From BRHc4a sp049323915 (GTDB taxonomy: Bacteria; Bacillota; Desulfotomaculia; Desulfotomaculales; Desulfocucumaceae), in assembly GCA_049323915.1 (NCBI GenBank), contig JBMOPC010000069.1, positions 1-64,000 of the forward strand: a stretch of 64,000 nucleotides of DNA, read 5' to 3'. A program made the position numbers and the translations under genes. Of the stretch, positions 52,416 through 61,287 are shown piece by piece. The notes beneath the pieces were generated by a model, which saw nothing but the letters and a program-made list of their open reading frames with translations, was not told the origin of the DNA and searched no databases. Numbering within the stretch: the stretch's first letter is position 1; every line of letters begins with the position of its first letter.

Positions 52416-52471
52416 GCTTGCAACACTAACAAAGCACCTGGCCTTTCCACGGAAGGCGATACTTGACCTTT

Positions 52472-52645
52472 GCCCAGGCAGGTCTCCTGACTCGTGGATC
52501 ACAGTGCCTCTCCCGCCTTCCCGGGACTTTACAATAAAGACCCAGTGGCATCATGGGAGCCGCTCCCCACTCACAGTGGCCGGACCGTCCGGGTTTTGCA
52601 CCCGGTTCCCTTTTCACCCCCGGCAAACCGGGGGAACCTGGACAG
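52472..52645 (-). promoter_or_regulatory. Cobalamin riboswitch (adenosylcobalamin-type)
   Basis: On the minus strand the sequence shows the conserved B12 box GTCAGGAGACCTGCC (near 52478-52492), GCCACTG, CGGGAAGG, GGGTGCAAAACCCGG and the closing CCAGG/CCTGG stem. These are the landmarks of RF00174. It governs the radical SAM-cbiC-cobN operon, most likely by transcription attenuation at the terminator at 52360, so B12 should switch this operon off. Confidence 0.95.
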
Positions 52646-52791
52646 GTTTATTCAATTAACTATAGACTAACATCGTTTTGATGTTTTGTCCATTAATTCT
52701 TTAAATATTTTCCAACTTTTCCTGACGTTCAGTCAAATGGGTAATTCAAGTCAGGACCGTCCCCACTTGCCTCCCGGGCGACAGGATAAGA

Positions 52792-53679
52792 CTACATTTT
52801 CCTTAACCGCCACCACCCCAGCAGGAAAAAGGCCAGGGCCCATCCTCCCACCAGGACCGCCTGCCCCGCGTCCGCCCCGGCTGCAGTCAGCGTTGAACGC
52901 AGCAGCTGGGTGGCCGGAGTAAGGGGGAAAAGCCAGACGCAGTGCTGCAAGAACACCGGCAGCCGGTCCACCGGGATCAAGGTGCCGCTTAAAAAGGTCA
53001 TGGGCACCAGGATGAACTCGCTGACCAGTGCCTGATCGTCAAAGGTTCGCAGCCACAGGCCGATGAGCACGCCCAAGGCACCAAAACAGAAGGATGCCAG
53101 CAGCATCGCCCAGAGAAAAGCCCAGTTCAGGTTCAATGCCGGCATGATCAGGAGCACCGTCACCAGTACGATCAGGCCGGCCAGCAGGCCACGCATAGCG
53201 CCGGCCAGGGTGTAGCCCAGGCATAGGGAAAGCTCACCTGCCGGGGCAAGACGGTAGGCATCAAAACTCTGGAAGTGGAGGCGTGTGTAGAACATGCGTA
53301 CCGTTACCGATGTCACTCCGTTGTTAAACAGGGCCAGAGCCACCACGCCCGGCACTAAGAATTCCAGATAGCTCATCCCGCCTGGCATGATCATCTGCAG
53401 CCGCTGCCCCACCCCGAAACCAAAGGAGAGTAGAAAGATTAGGGGGGAGAGCATGTAGGTGGCCAGGTAGAGCCAGAACTTGCTCCGCCAGTAAATCAGC
53501 TCTTCCCAGATAATGGGGTACCACGAAGGCGGAAAGAAAGCACCCTTTGCCGAACCGCCGGCATGCCGGTTATGCGATGGGGCGGGAACAGCGCCGATCC
53601 CTCCGGCAGCTGCCGGCACACCCGGACGCTCAACAGAACACCCCGGGGAACCGGGAATCGATCCTTGCTGTTCGGACAA
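52792..53679 (-). CDS. ABC-2 type exporter permease (second of a pair)
   Basis: Hydrophobic membrane protein with six segments and ABC-2 patterns (FLVPGVVALALFNNGV, LVPMTFLSGTLIPVDRLPVFL, LFPLTPATQLLRSTL). The frame opens at a GTG at 53778, but the first 30-80 residues are polar and unlike the family; AAGGGGGGG stands before a TTG at 53679, which I use (295 residues). It still leaves a polar N-terminal tail of about 50 residues. It forms an exporter with the permease and ATPase upstream. Confidence 0.8.
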   Translation of the reverse strand: MSEQQGSIPGSPGCSVERPGVPAAAGGIGAVPAPSHNRHAGGSAKGAFFPPSWYPIIWEELIYWRSKFWLYLATYMLSPLIFLLSFGFGVGQRLQMIMPGGMSYLEFLVPGVVALALFNNGVTSVTVRMFYTRLHFQSFDAYRLAPAGELSLCLGYTLAGAMRGLLAGLIVLVTVLLIMPALNLNWAFLWAMLLASFCFGALGVLIGLWLRTFDDQALVSEFILVPMTFLSGTLIPVDRLPVFLQHCVWLFPLTPATQLLRSTLTAAGADAGQAVLVGGWALAFFLLGWWRLRKM

Positions 53680-53783
53680 TGACACCCCCCCTTTCACTAA
53701 AGCATCCTGACGACTGCTGCCCGACAGTTGACAACCTGAATGACCGGCGGCCAACTTGATGTTGACGTCCGGCCACACCCGTG

Positions 53784-54614
53784 CTAATCTTCCCGTCTCA
53801 TCCTCAACACAAAGTAAGCCAGGAGGTACAGGCCGGCCAGCCAGCCCAGGCTCTGAAAAAACCAGCCCGGTTGGCCGGCACCGGTCAGGGCGAGCGCACG
53901 CAGGTTATAGGTGGCCGCCGTCAGGGGCAGGCCCCAGCTTAAAATCGCCAGTGGCCCGGGCAGTTGTTCCACCGGGAAAAAGGTGCCGCAGAAAAAGGTC
54001 ATCGGGAACACGATCAGGTTGGTAAACATCAATGTATCTTTATCACCCCCGGCGACCATGGCCACGGCCACAGCCAGGCATGCAAAGGTCAGACAGACGA
54101 CAAACAACTGGACGAGAAAAAGCAGCGGCACGAAAAACCCGTGCACGAAGAAGCGGGCGGCCAGGAATACCAGCAGTGCAAGGACAAAACCCTTACCCGC
54201 AGCCCCCAGCACGTGCCCGATTAAAAGGGAGGCGTTGGAAATGGGAGCCAGCAGGTACTCGTCCAGCACCCGGTAATAAGTACGCCTCAGGGTAAACCAG
54301 TTTGCCAGGTCGGAATAGCCGGCCGACACCGCCGACATCACAACCAGGCCGGGTACCAGAAACCCCAGGTAACTGCCCGTAGCGGTTGCTGAAGAATCAC
54401 CCAGGTTCCAGGCAAAGATGGCCAGAAAGATCAGCGGACGGTTGATGCCGCCGATGAGAAATCGCCACCAGCGACGCCGCCAGACCAGGCCCATGGCCAT
54501 CACGATGGGCAGCCAGTCCAGGGAACTTCCAACCATGCGCCGGGCAGCAGAAGTCCCTGCCGGGCCGGTGCTGATGAATTCTGGTTTACTTTGCGGCCAG
54601 TTCTCTTGCTTCAC
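53784..54614 (-). CDS. ABC-2 type exporter permease (first of a pair)
   Basis: A 276-residue membrane protein, paralogous to that at 41467: FLVPGLVVMSAVSAGYSDLANW, VFPMTFFCGTFFPVEQLPGPL, PLTAATYNLRAL. About 35 polar residues precede the first membrane segment. Its start overlaps the end of the ATPase gene by 29 bases. With the next permease it gives a heterodimeric channel, unlike the single-permease exporter at 41467. Confidence 0.85.
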   Translation of the reverse strand: MKQENWPQSKPEFISTGPAGTSAARRMVGSSLDWLPIVMAMGLVWRRRWWRFLIGGINRPLIFLAIFAWNLGDSSATATGSYLGFLVPGLVVMSAVSAGYSDLANWFTLRRTYYRVLDEYLLAPISNASLLIGHVLGAAGKGFVLALLVFLAARFFVHGFFVPLLFLVQLFVVCLTFACLAVAVAMVAGGDKDTLMFTNLIVFPMTFFCGTFFPVEQLPGPLAILSWGLPLTAATYNLRALALTGAGQPGWFFQSLGWLAGLYLLAYFVLRMRRED

Positions 54615-55437
54615 GCCCTGTCAACTCCACAAAAACATCTTCTAAATTGGTGCGCCGCACCACTGTGTCGCAGTCCTTTCTCCGGGCATATTCCCCGGCT
54701 TCGCTCCGGGTGGCAAAGAAGCGCCGTTCAGTGCCCTGATCGTTCAGAAACTCCACACAGTACCGGCCCAGATTTTCCTTAAGCTCTGCCGGCGTGCCCA
54801 GGGCAATGAGCCGGCCGTGGTCGATGATGCCCACCCGGTGGCACAGGCTGTCCGCTTCTTCGATATAATGAGTGGTAAGCAGAACCGTCATCCCGTCCCG
54901 GTTCATCAACTGGATCAGGTCCCAGATTTTCCGCCGGGTCTGGGGATCCAGGCCGATGGTCGGTTCGTCCAGAAAGAGCACGGGCGGGCGGTGTACCAGC
55001 GCCCGGGCAATCAAAAGGCGCCGGGCCATGCCCCCGGAGTAGTTCTGCACCCGTTCATCCGCCCGGGAGGACAGGCCCACGTAATCCAGGAGTTCCTTAA
55101 TTCTCTTTTCCCGGTCGTCCCGGGGCACCTTGTGCAGCAGCGCGTGCAGGACCAGGTTTTCCCGCCCGGTCAGTTCCCGCTCCAGGTTGTTCTGCTGGGG
55201 CACTACACCGATGCGCCGCTTGACCTCCACCGGTTTTCCGGCCACCGGGTAGCCGGCCACACACAGCTCGCCGGCCGTGGGCCTGGTCAGGGTGGTGAGC
55301 ATGCGGATGGTGGTGGTCTTCCCAGCCCCGTTGGGGCCTAAAAGCCCGAAGATTTCCCCCTGCAAAACATAAAAACTCATGCCGGCCACGGCCAATACAC
55401 GGCCGTAGTTTTTGGCCACTTCCTTCAGTTCCATCAT
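54586..55437 (-). CDS. ABC-2 exporter ATPase (DrrA-like)
   Basis: A DrrA-type ATPase: GPNGAGKTT, IGVVPQQNNLE, YSGGMARRLLIARAL, VLFLDEPTIGLDPQ, TTHYIEEAD. The frame opens at an ATG at 55578 and codes for a cysteine-containing 47-residue extension that has no match in the paralog at 42200, whose start (MIELQQLAKQYG) aligns with MELKEVAKNYG here. I therefore start at 55437 (283 residues), although the Shine-Dalgarno there is weak, and the longer form remains possible. It is first in a three-gene exporter operon. Confidence 0.85.
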   Translation of the reverse strand: MMELKEVAKNYGRVLAVAGMSFYVLQGEIFGLLGPNGAGKTTTIRMLTTLTRPTAGELCVAGYPVAGKPVEVKRRIGVVPQQNNLERELTGRENLVLHALLHKVPRDDREKRIKELLDYVGLSSRADERVQNYSGGMARRLLIARALVHRPPVLFLDEPTIGLDPQTRRKIWDLIQLMNRDGMTVLLTTHYIEEADSLCHRVGIIDHGRLIALGTPAELKENLGRYCVEFLNDQGTERRFFATRSEAGEYARRKDCDTVVRRTNLEDVFVELTGREARELAAK

Positions 55438-55688
55438 TACCGCCGGGTGTTCTTGGATACAGGTACCGGATCCGGCATTTTTCAACGTCTCTCCCGCTCC
55501 CTCCAGCCCTTCCTGCCAACCCGCTGTGAATATTTCCCGGTGCACCAAAGCACCGAAACATGTGCAAACAAAATTCATGGGCCTCGGTGTTCCCCAGTTT
55601 TTCAGCCAAATGCCAAAAGATTTTACAGGAATACTCCCGGAAGCTACGCTCTTATCCGTTACACATCCCCTGCCATTGAAGTCTAAAA

Positions 55689-55746
55689 GAAAAAGCCACG
55701 GCGCCCCTTTATCCTAAAAAGGACAAAGACCCGGGCCTTCGTGGCC
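55689..55746 (-). promoter_or_regulatory. CCACGAAGG-arm hairpin in the leader of the exporter operon
   Basis: On the minus strand GGCCACGAAGG, inner stem around TTTGTCCT/AGGATAAA, then CGTGGC and TTTTTCTTTT. It stands in the divergent region between the exporter operon and the binding-protein gene at 56109, so it cannot be the terminator of an upstream gene on its own strand in view. Confidence 0.6.
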
Positions 55747-56009
55747 TTGCTTTTTACTCTGGCTGTGCCTGAAAGCGGAGCTTCCAGTTTACGACATCCT
55801 TTGATTTTTCACCGTAAATATTGCCCCTGCCTTCATTGCAGGACTTTGTTAAAAGCATTTTACCTCTGAACTTAAGAAAGGTCAATTGCTTATATAAATT
55901 TTCACATGTATATTGAAAACACGGACCGTATTAAATATAATAATCACTAACAACATAGGCCATGAAGGCGGCTGCTTTTTTAAGAGATTTTTACACCTGT
56001 AACCATAGA

Positions 56010-56068
56010 GGCCACGAAGGCTCAATTACTTCCGGCAAGGGAGTTTGGCTTTTGTGGCCATTGCTTTT
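56010..56068 (+). promoter_or_regulatory. CCACGAAGG-arm hairpin in the leader of the binding-protein gene
   Basis: On the plus strand GGCCACGAAGGC pairs with GCTTTTGTGGCC; two C-to-T changes in the second arm keep pairing as G-U. TTGCTTTTTG follows, and the start codon lies about 40 bases on. A half copy (GGCCATGAAGGC, then GCTGCTTTTTT) lies at 55959-55981. The frame that opens upstream at 55962 crosses this element and is not coding in my reading. Confidence 0.6.
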
Positions 56069-56108
56069 TGCAGGTGTTTTTTTTTACAAGGAGAAAGGTG
56101 GGAGATTC

Positions 56109-57722
56109 ATGTTAAAACCAAGGATGCTCTGGAAACTGATGATTCCGGTTTTAATCACGGCCTTAACGATTTTTTTTCTGGGCGGCTGCAACGGCCGGGA
56201 CGGCAGCATGAAGCCTGATGGTGGCAGGGAACAGGTCTATACAGTGGCTGACCCCACGGGGGACTGGGGGTTTCCCTCCCCTTACGCCCATTATTCCCGG
56301 GGCCCGGGTTACATACGGATGAGCTTTATCTTCGACACCATGGTATGGAAGGACGATAAAAACTACATCCCGGCTCTGGCCAAAAGCTGGGAATACCTTA
56401 AAGACCAAAACGCGTACGTTTTCAGGCTCAATGAGAATGTCACCTGGCATGACGGAAAAAAACTCACCGCCCGGGACGTGGTTTTTACAGTCAATTACAC
56501 CAAAAAACACCCCTTCCAGTGGGTAGACACCAGCGTCATAAAGAAGGCTGAAGCCAACGGGGACCATGAGGTCAGGCTGTACATGGACAGGCCCTACGCA
56601 CCGTTTTTGGACTATGTGGCCAGTGCCCTGCCCATTTTGCCCGAACACATCTGGAAAGACGTCAATAATCCGGATGAGTTCCGGCAGAAAGAGGCCCTGA
56701 CCGGAACGGGGCCGTTTGTACTGGCGGACTATAACAAAGAACAAGGAACCTATCTGTATAAGGCCTATGAAGGCTATTACCAGGGCAGGCCGAAGGTGTC
56801 CCAGATCAAATTCGTGAAAATAAGCGGGGAGATGTCGGCTGCGGCCTTAAGGCAGAAGCAGGTCGACGCTGTTCAGGTGCCGCCTGAACTTGTCAGGGAA
56901 CTGGAGAAGGAAGGATTTAAAATACCTTTGGGCACCCACGACTGGGTGGCCAAGCTGATGATTAACCACCAGAAGGAGCCCTTCAGCAGCAAGGAGTTCC
57001 GCCAGGCCCTGGCATACGCCGTCAACCGCCGGGCGCTGGTGGACACCTGTCTGCGGGGTCACGGGCTGGCCGGCAGCCCCGGCCTCGTACCCCCCGACAG
57101 CCCGTGGTTTAATACGGCCGTGAATAACAAATACTCCTACAGTCCGGAGAGGGCTGCAGAAATACTGACCGGGATGGGATATATCAAAAAGGGCGGTTAC
57201 TTTGAAAAAGACGGCAAAGTGCTGGAGGTGGAACTGCTGGTCAGCGGCGGAGGCATCGGCGTGCCCGGCGCCCCGCGGGAGCGCGAGGGCGAGATGATCA
57301 AGGCGCAATTGGAAAAAACAGGTATTAAGGTTAACTTGCACAGCCTGGAGGCAAAGACCCTGGACAGCCGGGTGGGCGAGTGGAAATTTGACCTTGCCTT
57401 AAGCGGGCATGGAGGCATGGGCGGAGACCCCGCGATACTCAACAAGGTCATAACCGGCAAGGGATTTAACAGCGCAAGGTACCAAAGCAGTGAAGAACTG
57501 AACAGCGCCTTAAAGCAGCACCTGGCTACATTGGATACGGACAGGCGCAGGGAACTGGTGGGCAAAATACAGGAAGCATACTCGGAAGAGATGCCCTGCC
57601 TGCCCCTCTATTATCCCACATGGTACTGGGCCCACGACAGCCGGGTGAACCTTTACTATACCCTGCAGGGTGTAGGAAGCGGCGTACCGATACCGCTTAA
57701 TAAAATGTCCTTTGTCAAGTAG
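56109..57722 (+). CDS. Opp/Nik-type ABC transporter substrate-binding lipoprotein
   Basis: A 537-residue family 5 solute-binding protein. It has a lipoprotein signal peptide with lipobox FLGGC (Cys27) and the family pattern WEYLKDQNAYVFRLNENVTWHDGKKLTARDVVFT (read in parts), near residues 100-140, then EFRQALAYAVNRRALVD. The family binds peptides, nickel or nickel chelates, haem or sugars. With an FmdE gene at the end of the operon, a metal or metal chelate seems likelier than a peptide. AAGGTGGGAG precedes the ATG at 56109. Confidence 0.88.
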   Translation: MLKPRMLWKLMIPVLITALTIFFLGGCNGRDGSMKPDGGREQVYTVADPTGDWGFPSPYAHYSRGPGYIRMSFIFDTMVWKDDKNYIPALAKSWEYLKDQNAYVFRLNENVTWHDGKKLTARDVVFTVNYTKKHPFQWVDTSVIKKAEANGDHEVRLYMDRPYAPFLDYVASALPILPEHIWKDVNNPDEFRQKEALTGTGPFVLADYNKEQGTYLYKAYEGYYQGRPKVSQIKFVKISGEMSAAALRQKQVDAVQVPPELVRELEKEGFKIPLGTHDWVAKLMINHQKEPFSSKEFRQALAYAVNRRALVDTCLRGHGLAGSPGLVPPDSPWFNTAVNNKYSYSPERAAEILTGMGYIKKGGYFEKDGKVLEVELLVSGGGIGVPGAPREREGEMIKAQLEKTGIKVNLHSLEAKTLDSRVGEWKFDLALSGHGGMGGDPAILNKVITGKGFNSARYQSSEELNSALKQHLATLDTDRRRELVGKIQEAYSEEMPCLPLYYPTWYWAHDSRVNLYYTLQGVGSGVPIPLNKMSFVK

Positions 57723-57748
57723 GAATTAAACTGGGAGAAACGGTCACG

Positions 57749-58723
57749 ATGAACGGCAGGACAGCATCGGTTTTCAACTATATGGCGGCCCTGGTGATTA
57801 TTTTAAGCCTCAATTTCATAATGCCCCGCATGATGCCGGGCGACCCGCTGCAGGCCATCTACGGGGACGAGGCCATGATAGCCATGACCCCGGAACTGAA
57901 GGCGGAGTTGGTAAACCGCTTTTCCCTGGACCGCCCTTTGGGCCAGCAGTTTAAATCCTATATTATTTCCCTGGCCCTTGGGGATCTGGGTTATTCATAC
58001 TATTATAATGCCCCGGTGCTGAAAGTCATCCTGGGCAGCCTTCCCTGGACGGTGTTGCTGGCCGGGCTGGCCCTGGTGCTTTCCACCCTGCTGGGCCTGG
58101 CTTTAGGCATTGAGTCGGGGTACCGGCGCGGCCGGCCCCCGGATCGCGTCCTATTGGCCGGATTGATGTCGCTGAGCGGATTCCCGGACTTTTTTATAGG
58201 GATATTGCTGCTCCTTTTTTTCGGCGTGTCGCTGGGGCTGGTTCCCCTGGCCGGGGCGGTGACGCCCTATGGGGGCCAAAGCGGCCTGGCGGCGCTTATG
58301 GATATTTTGCACCACCTGGCGCTGCCCCTGGCCGCCCTGGTGCTGGTACGGGTTGCCGCCATCTACCTGTTGGCCCGGAATACCATGATCACCACCCTGG
58401 GGGAAGCCTTTATCGTAACGGCCAGGGCCAAGGGCTGCACAGAACCGGTGATCAGGTACCGCCACGCCGGGCGGAATTCACTTTTGCCTGTGGTCACGGC
58501 AGCCGGCCTGCAGATGTCGCACATATTCTCCGGCGCTTTATTTATTGAAACTGTGTTTTCCTACCCGGGAATGGGGTCACTGCTGTACAACTCGCTGCTG
58601 GCACGGGACTACCCGCTCCTCCAGGGCATCTTGCTGCTGGTGACCCTTACCGTCCTGGCTGTCAATCTGACAGTGGATTTGCTGTACCGGAAGCTGGACC
58701 CGAGGGTGTCTTATGCACATTAA
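57749..58723 (+). CDS. Opp/Nik-type ABC transporter permease (DppB/NikB-like)
   Basis: A 324-residue permease with six membrane helices, an N-terminal extracytoplasmic loop with MPGDPLQAIYGDEA and LGDLGYSYYYNAPV typical of the B subunit, and the EAA loop EAFIVTARAKGCTEPVIRYRHAGRN. It lies 26 bases after the binding protein and overlaps the next permease by 11 bases. Confidence 0.92.
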   Translation: MNGRTASVFNYMAALVIILSLNFIMPRMMPGDPLQAIYGDEAMIAMTPELKAELVNRFSLDRPLGQQFKSYIISLALGDLGYSYYYNAPVLKVILGSLPWTVLLAGLALVLSTLLGLALGIESGYRRGRPPDRVLLAGLMSLSGFPDFFIGILLLLFFGVSLGLVPLAGAVTPYGGQSGLAALMDILHHLALPLAALVLVRVAAIYLLARNTMITTLGEAFIVTARAKGCTEPVIRYRHAGRNSLLPVVTAAGLQMSHIFSGALFIETVFSYPGMGSLLYNSLLARDYPLLQGILLLVTLTVLAVNLTVDLLYRKLDPRVSYAH

Positions 58724-59567
58724 TCACTGGCGGGAAGTAAAACAAAACAACCTCGGCCTGGCGGGCCTGGCAATGCTTTTTATGATGGTATCCCTGGCCG
58801 TCATGGCGCCCCTGCTTACCCAGCACCTGCCCGGTGAATACACTGGATCGATTTTTCATCCCCCGTCTGCGCAGCACTGGCTGGGAACAAATGACGTGGG
58901 GCAGGATATCTGGGCACACCTGCTCTATGGCGCCCGCACCTCCCTGGCCGTTGGACTGGGGACGGCTTTTCTGTCCCTTTTTTTAAGCCTGCTGGCGGGT
59001 GGATCGGCGGCCCTGCTGGGGGGTGGTTACGACCGGCTTTTAATGCGGCTGGTGGATGCGCTGATTGTCATACCCCCCGTTATTGTGGTTATTCTGGCGG
59101 CTGCTTATTTAAGGCCAGGCCTGGTCCTCCTGATTGTTTTGCTTTCGGCCTTTCTCTGGCCCGGGGGGGCGAGGGTGGTCAGGGCACAAACCCTTTCCCT
59201 GAGGGAAAGGATGTACGTGGCCGCCGCCGGCACTTTCGGCGCGAACCGGCTCTATCTGCTGATGAGACATATAGTTCCCGATCTGGCGCCCGTATTGGCC
59301 GCAATCCTGATTCAGAACACCCGCCGGGCGGTATTTATGGAAGCCGGCCTGTCCTTCCTGGGTATTTCTGACCCGGTGTTGATCAGCTGGGGGAAAATGA
59401 TGCAATACGCCTTGAAATTTTCTTACCTGGAGGTCTGGAAGTGGTGGCTGCTGCCCGCCGGCTTTGCCCTTTCACTGACCATGACGGGCCTGACCTTGAC
59501 CGGTTTTACCCTGGAGGCCATTTTAAACCCACGGCTGCGAAAAGAGGTAAACCATGCTGGAAATTAA
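58713..59567 (+). CDS. Opp/Nik-type ABC transporter permease (DppC/NikC-like)
   Basis: A 284-residue permease with the C-subunit pattern FHPPSAQHWLGTNDVGQDIWAHLLYGARTSLAVG (read in parts) and the EAA loop RERMYVAAAGTFGANRLYLLMRHIVPD, then AGLSFLGI. It forms the membrane dimer with the preceding gene. Its end overlaps the ATPase start by 14 bases. Confidence 0.92.
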   Translation: MHINHWREVKQNNLGLAGLAMLFMMVSLAVMAPLLTQHLPGEYTGSIFHPPSAQHWLGTNDVGQDIWAHLLYGARTSLAVGLGTAFLSLFLSLLAGGSAALLGGGYDRLLMRLVDALIVIPPVIVVILAAAYLRPGLVLLIVLLSAFLWPGGARVVRAQTLSLRERMYVAAAGTFGANRLYLLMRHIVPDLAPVLAAILIQNTRRAVFMEAGLSFLGISDPVLISWGKMMQYALKFSYLEVWKWWLLPAGFALSLTMTGLTLTGFTLEAILNPRLRKEVNHAGN

Positions 59568-61239
59568 AGGTTTGAGTGTTTCGTACGGTAGCCTCAACGT
59601 ATTGAACTGTATCAATTTAACGCTGAAAAAAGGGGAGGCGCTGTCCATCACCGGCGAGTCCGGGGCCGGCAAAACCACCCTGGGTTTAAGCATTATGGGG
59701 CTGGCTGAGGGAAGCTGCAGCGGTGAAATTATTTACGGCGGCAGAAATGTCCTTGCCCTGGCCGAAGAAGACCGCCGCCGGATAAGGGGCAATGATATCG
59801 CCATGGTGTTTCAGAATGTGGAAGATGCGCTGCATCCGCTGTATACCGTCAGGGAACAGGTGGCTGAAGCGCTCCTTGTTCATGGTCGTGGGGATAAAAT
59901 TTCAGCCGGCAAGCGGGCCCTTGATATTCTTTGTTCCACCGGGCTTGAATACCACCAGGCCTGCGCCTATCCCCACCAGCTGAGCGGGGGGCAAAAACAG
60001 AAGGCGCTTATTGCCATGGCTCTGGTTAATGACCCTAAAATACTGATTTTGGACGAACCCACAGCTTCCCTGGACGCTCTCACCAAAGCTGAAATAATTG
60101 TTCTTCTTAAAGAGCTGGCCAAAGATAAAGCGCTGCTGGTGATTACCCACGACATTTCCACCGCCGCCAGCCTCACCGGAAGGATGGCCGTTTTATACGG
60201 CGGTCGAATAGTAGAGTCCGGTTATACCGGAGATTTGCTGGCATCCCCGCGACACCCCTACACCAGGGGGCTGCTGCGGTCATATCCGATCATGTCAACC
60301 ACCAAGGACCTACAGGGTATTCCCGGCCGGATGAGGCACGGTGTACCGGGCTGCCCCTTTCATCCCCGGTGCACGCAAAAAATTGACATCTGCCCAAAAG
60401 AAACTCCCGTCCCGGAAAACACCGGAGGCAGGTTCATCGCCTGCCACCGCGGCGGCATAGTGCCCCTGCTTGAAGTAAAAAAATTATGCAAATCCTTTGA
60501 CAGGATGAAAGCGGTCCAGGAAGTGGATCTCACCCTTTTTGAGGGGGAAACCCTGGCCTTGGTGGGAGAAAGCGGGTCGGGAAAAACCACCCTGGCTAAA
60601 GCCATAATCGGCCTGCTTAGGCCCGATGCGGGAAAAATACGGCTGGAAGGGGAAGAAGTGGTTAAAAGGACCAAAGATTTCTACCGGCGGCTGCAGATGG
60701 TCTTTCAAAACCCCAAGGAATCCATCAGTCACCGTATGAATGTTTTGCAAGCAGTGAAGGAGCCCCTTGATATTCACCGGATAGGCGACGAAGACCAAAA
60801 AAAGGATCAGGTCAGGCGGGTCCTGGACGAAGTGGAACTGCACTCCGATGACGATTTTTTAAGGAAGTATCCCCACCACTTGAGCGGTGGAGAGGCACAA
60901 AGGGTGGCCATAGCCCGGGCGCTGGTCTTAAACCCGAAAGTGCTAATTGCCGACGAGCCCACCTCGGCCCTGGATGCCAGCGTGCAGGCAAAAATACTCA
61001 AACTTCTGATGAACTTGCAGGAAAAACGCGGCCTGGCCATACTTTTAATCACCCATGACATCGCCCTGGCCAGAAAGGTGAGCGACCGGATGGCGGTGAT
61101 TCTGAAGGGGAGGATTATAGAAGAAGGGAACACCGGCGAACTGATCAGCAGGCCGAAACATAACTATACCAGACGCCTGCTGGGACTTTCCCCCGGATCT
61201 GAAGATCTGGTCCGGATCAACCCGTCGGCCATGTATTGA
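59554..61239 (+). CDS. Opp/Nik-type ABC transporter double ATPase (DppD-DppF fusion)
   Basis: A 561-residue protein with two complete ABC modules. Module one: Walker A GESGAGKTT (34-42), signature LSGGQKQKA, Walker B ILDEPTASLDA, followed by the OppD-type cysteine motif GCPFHPRC...C that can hold a [4Fe-4S] cluster. Module two from about residue 305: GESGSGKTT, LSGGEAQRVAIARAL, IADEPTSALDAS. In most bacteria these are two proteins, so the fusion replaces DppD and DppF and no separate ATPase is needed. Confidence 0.92.
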   Translation: MLEIKGLSVSYGSLNVLNCINLTLKKGEALSITGESGAGKTTLGLSIMGLAEGSCSGEIIYGGRNVLALAEEDRRRIRGNDIAMVFQNVEDALHPLYTVREQVAEALLVHGRGDKISAGKRALDILCSTGLEYHQACAYPHQLSGGQKQKALIAMALVNDPKILILDEPTASLDALTKAEIIVLLKELAKDKALLVITHDISTAASLTGRMAVLYGGRIVESGYTGDLLASPRHPYTRGLLRSYPIMSTTKDLQGIPGRMRHGVPGCPFHPRCTQKIDICPKETPVPENTGGRFIACHRGGIVPLLEVKKLCKSFDRMKAVQEVDLTLFEGETLALVGESGSGKTTLAKAIIGLLRPDAGKIRLEGEEVVKRTKDFYRRLQMVFQNPKESISHRMNVLQAVKEPLDIHRIGDEDQKKDQVRRVLDEVELHSDDDFLRKYPHHLSGGEAQRVAIARALVLNPKVLIADEPTSALDASVQAKILKLLMNLQEKRGLAILLITHDIALARKVSDRMAVILKGRIIEEGNTGELISRPKHNYTRRLLGLSPGSEDLVRINPSAMY

Positions 61240-61287
61240 CTGTCCAAAAGGCTGCACATTAATCAAAAAGATAGGAGTGGTTTAATC

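Noticed and set aside
53510..53530. TACCACGAAGG as another copy of the hairpin family
   Set aside because: It lies within the permease gene and codes for PSWY on the other strand; no second arm is nearby.
55962..57722. Start of the binding protein at 55962 with a 49-residue extension
   Set aside because: The extension runs through the leader hairpin, has no signal-peptide logic and lacks a ribosome binding site; the ATG at 56109 has one and gives a proper lipoprotein signal.
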